Below are positions 1 to 6,305 of a stretch of 22,295 bases of DNA, piece after piece (position 1 is the first letter of the stretch; each line of letters opens with the position of its first letter). A program made the position numbers and the translations under genes. The stretch comes from Betaproteobacteria bacterium (lineage in GTDB: Bacteria; Pseudomonadota; Gammaproteobacteria; Burkholderiales; Thiobacillaceae). Below the pieces are notes generated by a model. The model ran no database searches. It was given only the letters and a program-made list of their open reading frames with translations, and was not told the origin of the DNA. Location of the stretch: contig JAIFLB010000087.1 in NCBI GenBank assembly GCA_020049245.1, positions 1 to 22,295 on the forward strand, in the 5' to 3' direction.

Positions 1-561
1 GGCTTCCACTTCCTCAAAGACGAAGGCGTGATGGCGATCATCCTGCCGCATGGCGTGCTCTTCCGGGGCGGTGCCGAGGAACGCATCCGCACCAAGCTGC
101 TCAAGGACGGCCACATCGACACGGTGATTGGTCTGCCCGCCAATCTCTTCTATTCAACTGGCATTCCTGTCTGCATTCTCGTTCTCAAGAAATGCAAGAA
201 GCCCGACGATGTGCTTTTCATCAACGCCGCTGAGCACTTCGAGAAAGGCAAACGCCAGAATCGCCTACGCAAGGGAGAAAATGGCGGGCCGGATGACATC
301 AAGAAGATCATCGAAACCTACCAATTCCGAACGGAAGAGCCCCGCTACTCCCGCCGGGTGGAAATGGCGGAGATCGAGAAGAACGACTTCAACCTGAACA
401 TTTCCCGCTACATCAGCACGGCGGTGGGCGAGGAGGAGATCGACCTCGCGGCGACGCATGCGAGCTTGGTGGAAATCGAGGAAGCCATCCGTATGGCCAC
501 TGCGAAACACAATGAGTTTCTTAAAGAGCTGGGCAAACCGCTGTTGCCGTCGGCGGACTGA
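1..561 (+). CDS. hsdM: Type I restriction-modification DNA methyltransferase subunit M, C-terminal fragment
   Basis: The reading frame is already open at base 1 and ends in TGA at 559-561, so about 186 C-terminal residues are visible. They match the end of an N6-adenine methyltransferase of type I systems: a late Rossmann-fold part (MAIILPHGVLFRGG), the IDTVIGLPANLFYSTGIP stretch and the tail KHNEFLKELGKPLLP, all typical of HsdM. The catalytic NPPY motif would lie upstream, outside the window. HsdM pairs with the specificity subunit HsdS and normally with the nuclease HsdR to methylate and protect host DNA. The next 100 bases hold a palindrome and no hsdS-like frame, so the partners must lie upstream or be missing. 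The family call is firm; completeness of the system cannot be judged. Confidence 0.88.
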   Translation, partial: GFHFLKDEGVMAIILPHGVLFRGGAEERIRTKLLKDGHIDTVIGLPANLFYSTGIPVCILVLKKCKKPDDVLFINAAEHFEKGKRQNRLRKGENGGPDDIKKIIETYQFRTEEPRYSRRVEMAEIEKNDFNLNISRYISTAVGEEEIDLAATHASLVEIEEAIRMATAKHNEFLKELGKPLLPSAD

Positions 562-602
562 AGTTCGTCGTGGATTTGGAAGCGGCGTTGGGGTGGCGCT
601 GG

Positions 603-634
603 AGATATTCGCTATTCGCGAATGGCGAATGTCT
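603..634. repeat. 32-nt near-perfect palindrome after hsdM
   Basis: The two 16-nt halves are reverse complements except at two symmetric positions, both T opposite G, which would still pair as G-U in RNA. The centre is ATTCGCGAAT. It starts 42 nt after the hsdM stop codon. No T-tract follows on the + strand (CTTGCTGG), so it is not a classical intrinsic terminator. It may be an RNA 3'-end hairpin, a protein-binding site or a dispersed palindromic unit. Confidence 0.6.
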
Positions 635-673
635 TGCTGGCGCTGGTTCGGTGATGCCTGATAGCGTATCCGC

Positions 674-811
674 ATGGTCATGCACAGCTACTCGCAGCGG
701 CAGTTGAACCCGTATCGCGGCGTTGTCCGCGTGATTCGGCATGGCGGCGCGGAGGCGGTGACGCAGGATGGCTGGCATTGGGATTGGTCAATGCGCATCG
801 GCACCGCGTTC
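674..811 (+). pseudogene. N-terminal fragment of the uncharacterised protein continued in another frame
   Basis: From ATG 674 (or ATG 680) this frame reads 46 residues with protein-like composition (SYSQRQLNPYRGVVRVIR, then GGAEAVTQDGWHWDW), and then meets TGA at 812-814. The next gene picks up in the neighbouring frame at about 808 (LISDIRFGRWSPDHG). The two pieces look like one protein interrupted by a net loss of one base modulo three near 790-812. The alternative is that this is a chance open stretch and the downstream gene really starts at TTG 778. I favour the broken-gene reading because I recall, unverified, similar proteins carrying both segments in one chain. No strong Shine-Dalgarno sequence precedes either ATG. 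Confidence 0.5.
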
Positions 812-1653
812 TGATCAGCGATATCCGCTTTGGTCGCTGGTCGCCGGATCACGGCCTGAAGCGCGGGCCGATCTATCCTTCGGCCGATTTTCGCCGCATG
901 GAGCGGGAGGGCGCCGAGCTGTTCGAGCATCTGCTTGCGGTGCATGCGGCGCCGGTGTTTCCGTTCACCGATATCTACGAACTCTGGCTGCTGGATGCGC
1001 ATCTGAGGCCGCTGGCCTTGCTGGCGAGCGCGACCGAGGCGGCGGAGATGGATCTGGATCTGCCGCTGATCTGGCGGGTGGGCGATGCGGCGCGGGCGAA
1101 TTTCCGATCTGCGTCGGTGGCCAACGCGGCCAATGCGGCAAACTCGGTTGATGCGGCGGAGATGCTGGCCAGCCGGGTGCGGCAACTTGCGCTGGCGAAA
1201 CCTTCCACAAACCAAACTTCAAAACCGGCCGCCATCTGGGTCCGGCGGGAGCCGGATGGCAGCGCCACGCTGATGGCGGCAATTCAGGTCAGCATCGAAC
1301 AACTGCCAGCCCGTTTGCCGGCTGCGGCGCTGCCGCGATATTTCCTCGCCGAAACTGGCCATGGCGACGATTACGCCCGTCTGGCGCGCGATTACCTGGA
1401 TTGGCAAGCGCCATGCCTGTTGATGCTGCCGTCACTGCCACGCGACGAGCGTCAGCGACTGGAACGCCTGGCGCGGCGACAGGCCGAGGCGGTGGAAAAA
1501 CATCACCGGCTATATCCCGAGTGTGTCGATGCCGCCCAGATTCAAGCCGCCCGGGTGGAAGCCATGCTGTGCCGCACGCAACCTGAGCGGGTCGAGGAAT
1601 ATGGTTTTGCTTCGACGTTCTATATCGAACTGGAAGACGAAGGCATCGGCTGA
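778..1653 (+). CDS. Uncharacterised conserved-type protein (5' end probably frameshifted)
   Basis: This 291-codon frame opens formally at TTG 778, a weak start with no ribosome-binding site. Its true N-terminus is probably the fragment in the other frame at 674-811. I see no signal peptide, membrane segment or known catalytic motif. Near the N-terminus is a conserved-looking block, SDIRFGRWSPDHGLKRGPIY, followed by an ELWLLDAHLRPLALL strand-like segment. The middle has an alanine/asparagine-rich stretch (ANAANAAN) and the C-terminal third is charged and helical, ending FYIELEDEG. It is a soluble protein of unknown function. It stands alone between the hsdM end and a convergent signalling operon, so context gives no hint of its job. 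Confidence 0.6.
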   Translation: MGLVNAHRHRVLISDIRFGRWSPDHGLKRGPIYPSADFRRMEREGAELFEHLLAVHAAPVFPFTDIYELWLLDAHLRPLALLASATEAAEMDLDLPLIWRVGDAARANFRSASVANAANAANSVDAAEMLASRVRQLALAKPSTNQTSKPAAIWVRREPDGSATLMAAIQVSIEQLPARLPAAALPRYFLAETGHGDDYARLARDYLDWQAPCLLMLPSLPRDERQRLERLARRQAEAVEKHHRLYPECVDAAQIQAARVEAMLCRTQPERVEEYGFASTFYIELEDEGIG

Positions 1654-1678
1654 AACGTTGTTTTGAGTGAAATAACCC

Positions 1679-1753
1679 GTAGGTTGGGCAAAGCGAAGCG
1701 TGCCCAACAGCTTGTGTGGGTAAGTTGGGCACGCTTCGCTTTGCCCAACCTAC
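1679..1753. repeat. Perfect inverted repeat, 30-bp arms, 15-nt spacer
   Basis: The left arm 1679-1708 begins GTAGGTTGGGCAAAGC, and the right arm 1724-1753 is its exact reverse complement, ending GCTTTGCCCAACCTAC. The spacer 1709-1723 is unrelated. It lies between two convergent genes, 25 nt after the stop of the + strand gene. Sequences of this TTGGGCA...TGCCCAA type are dispersed repeats in many beta- and gammaproteobacteria; that is recollection, not a search. It may act as a bidirectional transcript end or be a small non-autonomous element. No obvious flanking target duplication was seen. Confidence 0.85.
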
Positions 1754-1775
1754 AATTGTTGTTCCGGGTTGCCCG

Positions 1776-1819
1776 CTGGCGCGCGGATTCAGGCTGGACT
1801 GGCTGAATCCGGCGCCCAG
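1776..1819. other. Strong hairpin over the stop codon of the diguanylate cyclase gene
   Basis: GGATTCAG (1785-1792) pairs with CTGAATCC (1803-1810) around a 10-nt loop. The stem extends through GGCGC (1778-1782) and GCGCC (1812-1816) across a small internal loop. The structure covers the last codons and the TGA (1789-1791) of the minus-strand cyclase gene. No U-run follows on either strand, so it may stabilise the operon's 3' end rather than terminate by itself. Confidence 0.5.
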
Positions 1820-2709
1820 GCGACGCGATTGCGGCCACTGTATTTGGCTTTATAGAGCCAGGTGTCGGCCAGGCAGAACAGTTCGGCGACAGGGGCGCAT
1901 TCTTGCGGGATGCGGGTTGCGCCGCCCAGGCTGATGGTGATCCAGGGTGATGCATCTGAAGTTGGGTGTGGAATTTGTTCGGCTTCGATGTCGGCGCGGG
2001 TGTGTTCCGCCAGCAGGTGGGCGCCTTCGCTGTCGATGCCGGGCAGCAGCATGACGAATTCTTCGCCGCCATAGCGGGCGACAAAGTCTCCCGGCCGACG
2101 CACCGAGGCCAGCAGGGTGCTGGCGATACGGCGCAGCACTTCATCGCCGGCGGCATGGCCATTGCAGTCGTTGAAGGATTTGAAATGATCGACGTCGACC
2201 ACGATCAGCGACAACGGTGCGTTGTCGCGCATGCAGCGGCGCCATTCCTGCTCCAGCACTTCATTGAAACGGCGGCGATTCGGAATGCCGGTGAGGCTGT
2301 CCAGCATCGCCATCTGTTCCAGCAAACGGCGTTGATGTACGGATTGCAGATGATTGCGAATGCGCACCCGGACGATCGCCGGGGTGAACGGCTTGGAAAT
2401 GTAATCGACGGCGCCCAGTTCTAGGCCGCGCTCCTCATCGCCGGCGGAATCCAGCGCGGTGATGAAGATGACCGGAATGTTGCGCGTCCTGTCGTCGTTC
2501 TTGAGTTCGCGAATCACCGTGTAGCCATCCATTTCCGGCATCAGTACATCGAGCAGGATCAGGTCGGGATTGTGTTCACGCGCGCGGTCGAGGGCTTGCC
2601 GGCCATCCTTGGCCAGGATGATGCGGTAATCCTCTTGCAGCAATTCAGTCAGCAGAGCGCGGTTCTGCTTTTCGTCATCCACAATCAGCAGGGTAAACGT
2701 CGGATTCAA
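1789..2709 (-). CDS. Response regulator with diguanylate cyclase output (REC-GGEEF)
   Basis: 306 residues. An N-terminal receiver domain (about 6-120) has the acidic pair D11/D12, phosphoacceptor D54 (LILLDVLMPEMDG), T84 and K106 (SKPF). A GGDEF-type domain follows (about 135-298) with DSLTGIPNRR, DVDHFKSFND and the active-site signature GGEEF at 214-218. The inhibitory I-site RPGD (205-208) lies exactly five residues before it, so product feedback inhibition is expected. The protein should make cyclic di-GMP from two GTP when phosphorylated, in the cytoplasm. The start is TTG at 2709, overlapping the kinase stop as TTGA, with a strong AAAGGAG ribosome-binding site at 2717-2723. Translation is thus likely coupled to the kinase gene, its probable phosphodonor. 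It is the last gene of the operon. Confidence 0.93.
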   Translation of the reverse strand: MNPTFTLLIVDDEKQNRALLTELLQEDYRIILAKDGRQALDRAREHNPDLILLDVLMPEMDGYTVIRELKNDDRTRNIPVIFITALDSAGDEERGLELGAVDYISKPFTPAIVRVRIRNHLQSVHQRRLLEQMAMLDSLTGIPNRRRFNEVLEQEWRRCMRDNAPLSLIVVDVDHFKSFNDCNGHAAGDEVLRRIASTLLASVRRPGDFVARYGGEEFVMLLPGIDSEGAHLLAEHTRADIEAEQIPHPTSDASPWITISLGGATRIPQECAPVAELFCLADTWLYKAKYSGRNRVAWAPDSASPA

Positions 2710-4697
2710 GCCGACTCTCCTTTCAGGCGGGCACGCATGCGTTCGAGCACAGCCAGGCCAGCGTCATATTCAATGTCTTCGATCAGTTCGCGCAAATGCT
2801 GCATCTCGCCCATCCAGTCCGGCCCGGAGAGGCAGGTTGCAAGGTCATTCAGCACCGATTCAACGGCGGCATTATCTTCCTTTAGCAGGGTTTCTATTCG
2901 GTTGATTACCACTAGCGCGCGATCAATCTGGAGTGATCTGATGGGGGTGTCGGTCAGATTAGCCTGTGCGGCCTCGGCCAGCGGCGCGAGTGTCTTGACG
3001 ATCTCGGTCAACGCTGTACGGAAGGGTATCATTTCCGCGTTCGGCGGTTTGCCGGCTGCCAGGCGATGCTCCAGGGTGCGCGCGCGTTGCGAAAGTTCTT
3101 CCGCGCCGATGGTGGCCGCCGCCGCCTTAACGGAATGCGCCAGACGCCGCGCCAGTTCATAGTCTTCGGCGGCCACGGCGGTGTTGATGTCATCCGCTGT
3201 GGCGCCGAATTCCTGATTGAACTGCGCCAGGATGCGGCGATAAAAGGCCGGCCGCCGCATGTGGTTGGTGAGTCCGCTGACGGTATCAATCCCGGCCAGC
3301 GGCGGCAGGCTTTCCTCTTCAACCTGGCTGGGAGCGCTGGCCATGGCTTGCGGCTGGTAATCGCCCGCCGGTATCCATTGCAACAGGACGTCATACAGCG
3401 CGGCTGGATCGATCGGCTTGGTCAGATGGTCGTTCATGCCGGCGGCCAGGCTTTCTTCGCGGTCGCCGCTCATCGCATGTGCGGTCATGGCGATGATCGG
3501 CAGATCGCGGAAGCGGGCGTCGGTGCGGATTTCCCGGCTGGCGGCAAGGCCATCCAGCACCGGCATCTGGATGTCCATCAGCACCAGCGCATAGTTGCCC
3601 TGGCGCACTTTTTCCACTGCTTCACGGCCATTGCCGGCGACATCGACGCGCACTTCGGCGGCGCGCAGGATCTCACGGGCGACTTCGCGGTTCAGCACGA
3701 CATCATCGACCAGCAGAATCGGCGCGCCGCGAATCGGGGTGAAATCAAATTTCCGGCTTTGTTGCTGATCGCGATAGCGCCGGTGCGCGGCGGCCATGCT
3801 GTCGCCGAGCAGCACTTCCAGCAGCGCATCGTGCAGGCTGGATTCGCTGATCGGCTTGACCAGCAGATGCGCCAGACCCGCCGCCGCCATCTTCGGGTTG
3901 ATCGTGTCATAGCCGCTGGCAGTGATCATCAGGATGGCCGGAGTTTCGCCGAGGTCGCCGGCGGCATGAATGCGGCGGCTGGTTTCAATGCCATCGATGC
4001 CCGGCATCAGCCAGTCGAGCAGAACCAGATGATAGGGATCGACATTGGCGGCGGCAGCGCGCAGGAATTGCAGGCTGGCCTCGCCGCTGGCGCAGGTGTC
4101 TACCCGCATGCCGAAGTATTCCAGCATCTGGCTGATCACTTCGCGCGCGCTGGCGTTGTCGTCCACCACCAGGACATGGCGGCCCGCCAGATGATGCGAG
4201 AGCGGGTCCGCCACCGCCGGGTGCGGGTTGACGCCGAGCAACACGTTGAAACTGAATTCGCTGCCCTGGTTGGGAACGCTGCTGACCTGGATCGTGCCGC
4301 CCATCATTTCCACCAGTTGCTTGCAGATCGACAAGCCGAGGCCGGTACCGCCGAAGCGGCGGGTGATGCTGTCGTCAACCTGGGTGAACGGGGTGAACAG
4401 GTCGCGCTGGCGTTCCGGCGGGATGCCGATGCCGGTATCGCGGATGTTGAACTGCAGGCTGGTCTGGCCAAACACTTCGCGCCCGCTGATCTTCACCACC
4501 ACCTCACCTGTTTCAGTGAACTTGATCGCGTTGTTGATCAGATTGACCAGAATCTGGGCCAGCCGCAGGGGATCGCCGACGCACCAGCGGGTGACATCCG
4601 GTTCAATCTGGAACAGCAGTTCAAGGCCTTTCTCCTGCGCCTTGTAGGCGACGACGCCACAGCTTGCCGGCTTCGATGCGCGAGTAGTCGAGCACAT
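2706..4697 (-). CDS. Hybrid histidine kinase, C-terminal part: HATPase-REC-REC-HPt (frame-disrupted)
   Basis: A 663-codon frame from an incidental ATG at 4697. Real kinase sequence begins near residue 14 (VVAYKAQEKGLELL). The ATP-binding domain (about 20-155) has an N-box (NLINNAIKF, N52/N56), G1 DTGIGIP (87-93) and G2 GGTGLGL (116-122). Receiver 1 (174-295) has D228 and K281; receiver 2 (325-440) has D375 and K427; an HPt domain (about 475-555) has H521 in AHSVKAAAATIG. A helical tail runs to 663. Its N-terminal half (sensor plus HisKA) is in another frame upstream, joined at 4641-4662. Comparison with the intact kinase encoded at 9897-12494 suggests 50 nt are missing there. As it stands this piece lacks the phosphorylatable HisKA histidine and would need reinitiation to be made. 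It may be a pseudogene fragment, a sequence error, or a functioning half. Confidence 0.85.
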   Translation of the reverse strand: MCSTTRASKPASCGVVAYKAQEKGLELLFQIEPDVTRWCVGDPLRLAQILVNLINNAIKFTETGEVVVKISGREVFGQTSLQFNIRDTGIGIPPERQRDLFTPFTQVDDSITRRFGGTGLGLSICKQLVEMMGGTIQVSSVPNQGSEFSFNVLLGVNPHPAVADPLSHHLAGRHVLVVDDNASAREVISQMLEYFGMRVDTCASGEASLQFLRAAAANVDPYHLVLLDWLMPGIDGIETSRRIHAAGDLGETPAILMITASGYDTINPKMAAAGLAHLLVKPISESSLHDALLEVLLGDSMAAAHRRYRDQQQSRKFDFTPIRGAPILLVDDVVLNREVAREILRAAEVRVDVAGNGREAVEKVRQGNYALVLMDIQMPVLDGLAASREIRTDARFRDLPIIAMTAHAMSGDREESLAAGMNDHLTKPIDPAALYDVLLQWIPAGDYQPQAMASAPSQVEEESLPPLAGIDTVSGLTNHMRRPAFYRRILAQFNQEFGATADDINTAVAAEDYELARRLAHSVKAAAATIGAEELSQRARTLEHRLAAGKPPNAEMIPFRTALTEIVKTLAPLAEAAQANLTDTPIRSLQIDRALVVINRIETLLKEDNAAVESVLNDLATCLSGPDWMGEMQHLRELIEDIEYDAGLAVLERMRARLKGESA

Positions 4698-5685
4698 CGT
4701 TGATCACCCCGAGCAAGGCATCGGATGACGCCAGCACTTTGTCCTGATAGTCACGTTGTTGCGCATCCAGCCGGGTTTTCATCAGCAGCCGGCCGAGGCC
4801 GACGATGGCGTTCATCGGCGTGCGGATTTCATGGCTCATGCGCGCCAGGAAGTTGGACTTGGCGCGATTCGCCTGCTGTGCCTGCTGGATTGCCTGGTTC
4901 AGCGCCTGGGTACGTTGCAGGACCAGCATCTCAAGATTGTCACGGTAATCCGCGAGTTCCCGATCCCGCGTCTGGACGGCTTCGATGAATTGATTGAAAC
5001 CGCGCGCCAGACCGGCGATTTCATCGTTGCCATGCACCGCCGCGCGTTCCGCCAGCGTCATGTCCGCCGCCATGCGTTGCATCAGGCCGTTGAGTTCTTC
5101 CACTGGCGCCGACAAACGCCGCACCACGCCGCGTGACAGCCAGAGCGAAAGGCTGAGCGCGAGCAGGGCGGCGATCGCGGTTTCCATGGCGGTACGGGCA
5201 AACGCCTGCCGCAACGGGGCGAGCGAGGCGACGAGTTCGATCGTCGCTTGAATGGTGTTGCCTTCCTTGACCGGCGCCCAGACGATCAGCATGTCTGAAG
5301 TGAAGAAATGGCCGCTGGTCTTGCCCGCACTCAATGGGCTCGGTATCTCCGCTTCAGCCGGGTGACGGTCGTAGCGGGCGAAGATGCGGCCATCCTTCAA
5401 GCGCATGCGGGCGTGCTGGATGACCGGATTGTTTTTTACCGCCGCGAGCAGGCGATTCGCCTCGTCGGCATCTCTGAACGCGATGGCGGCTTCGCTGTTG
5501 GTCGCGATCAATTGCGCCTGGGCGGCCATCGATTCAGCCCACTCGAAGCGCAGCAAGCGCTGCTGCTGATAGGAAACCAGCAGAAATACCAGCACGGTGG
5601 CAAAGATCAGCGACAGCGTGCTGAGCAGCACCATTTTGCCGCTCAGGGTGTCGAGCAGGCGGCGCATGGGCCGCAGCGGTTTCAT
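4621..5685 (-). CDS. Hybrid histidine kinase, N-terminal part: CHASE8-like sensor, HAMP, HisKA (truncated by frameshift)
   Basis: 354 codons from ATG 5685, with a GAGG ribosome-binding site at 5694-5697. In order: transmembrane helix (about 18-38), a short periplasmic domain (about 45-155) resembling CHASE8 (AQLIATNSEAAIAFRDADEA), second membrane helix (about 164-184), HAMP (185-240), coiled coil (240-275) and the dimerisation/phosphoacceptor domain with H285 in SHEIRTPMNAIVGLG. After IEAGKL (337-342) the frame runs into 12 unrelated residues and stops, while the ATP-binding domain continues in another frame. The gene lies 24 nt after the YfiR-like gene. YfiR of the Pseudomonas YfiBNR system controls a membrane enzyme with a similar periplasmic domain, so this sensor is the natural partner here. 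Alone, this part could dimerise but not bind ATP. Confidence 0.85.
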   Translation of the reverse strand: MKPLRPMRRLLDTLSGKMVLLSTLSLIFATVLVFLLVSYQQQRLLRFEWAESMAAQAQLIATNSEAAIAFRDADEANRLLAAVKNNPVIQHARMRLKDGRIFARYDRHPAEAEIPSPLSAGKTSGHFFTSDMLIVWAPVKEGNTIQATIELVASLAPLRQAFARTAMETAIAALLALSLSLWLSRGVVRRLSAPVEELNGLMQRMAADMTLAERAAVHGNDEIAGLARGFNQFIEAVQTRDRELADYRDNLEMLVLQRTQALNQAIQQAQQANRAKSNFLARMSHEIRTPMNAIVGLGRLLMKTRLDAQQRDYQDKVLASSDALLGVINDVLDYSRIEAGKLWRRRLQGAGERP

Positions 5686-5709
5686 TGGATTGACCTCATC
5701 GATTTGGCC

Positions 5710-6276
5710 TCATGGCTCGACGATCCGGGCCAGACGCAGCAACTGAGCATTGAATTCGATGCCCTGTTTTAGCGCCGCCTTGCGATTGATCAGGATAAGG
5801 ATGCCGGAACCATCGCTGCGCAGACTGAATTCGACGATGCCGCCAGCCTGGGCAAAGCCTTCGATATCGGAGACCGTGACCATGCGGCGGCCCTGGATGC
5901 GATTCAACAGCGTCTCGACGTTGTCGGCTTCCGACCTGCCGATGAACAAAAACTCGCACTCGCTGCTATCCGCGTTGCCGGCCAGCATACGCAAATCGAC
6001 GCGGCGACCATCGGCCAGCGTCCTGGGCAACCTCTCCACCGCATTGCCGAGCGGCGAATCGCCGAGGGTGCAGATGTTGATCGGTTTGCGCTTGTCACTG
6101 GAACCGGCAACAGCATTTGCGCTGGCGCCGGCATTGCCATTGGCATAGACGAACAGCGGCAGTTTGTAGAACAGCACCGCCTTCAGCGCCTGTTCCGAAA
6201 CAGCCGGGGATTGCGCTTTGGCGGGCATCGCGGCGAGCATCAGCAGCGCCAGCAACATCACCCTGATGAGTGACAT
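5710..6276 (-). CDS. YfiR-like periplasmic protein (DUF4154 family)
   Basis: 188 residues from ATG 6276. A GTG at 6279 is in frame, but the AGGA at 6281-6284 suits the ATG better. An N-terminal signal peptide (LIRVMLLALLMLAAMPAKA) is followed by the family's LKAVLFYKLPLFV opening, two cysteines (C69 in NICTLGD, C107 in SECEF) placed like a conserved disulfide pair of YfiR, and the typical end GGIVEFSLR ... ILININ-like strand ... LLRLARIV. In Pseudomonas, YfiR is a periplasmic repressor of the diguanylate cyclase YfiN. Here it sits 29 nt after a TonB-dependent receptor gene and 24 nt before a membrane kinase gene, so it most likely links outer-membrane or periplasmic state to that kinase. Family assignment is good; the partner is inferred from gene order. 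Confidence 0.87.
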   Translation of the reverse strand: MSLIRVMLLALLMLAAMPAKAQSPAVSEQALKAVLFYKLPLFVYANGNAGASANAVAGSSDKRKPINICTLGDSPLGNAVERLPRTLADGRRVDLRMLAGNADSSECEFLFIGRSEADNVETLLNRIQGRRMVTVSDIEGFAQAGGIVEFSLRSDGSGILILINRKAALKQGIEFNAQLLRLARIVEP

Positions 6277-6305
6277 CACGTCCTGGCGAGCGACTGCGGC
6301 CGCGA

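Noticed and set aside
3066..4703. Long + strand open frame of 545 codons opposite the hybrid kinase
   Set aside because: Its protein is rich in His, Gln, Arg and Ala with no domain logic, and it mirrors the clear kinase and receiver domains on the minus strand. It is an antisense shadow.
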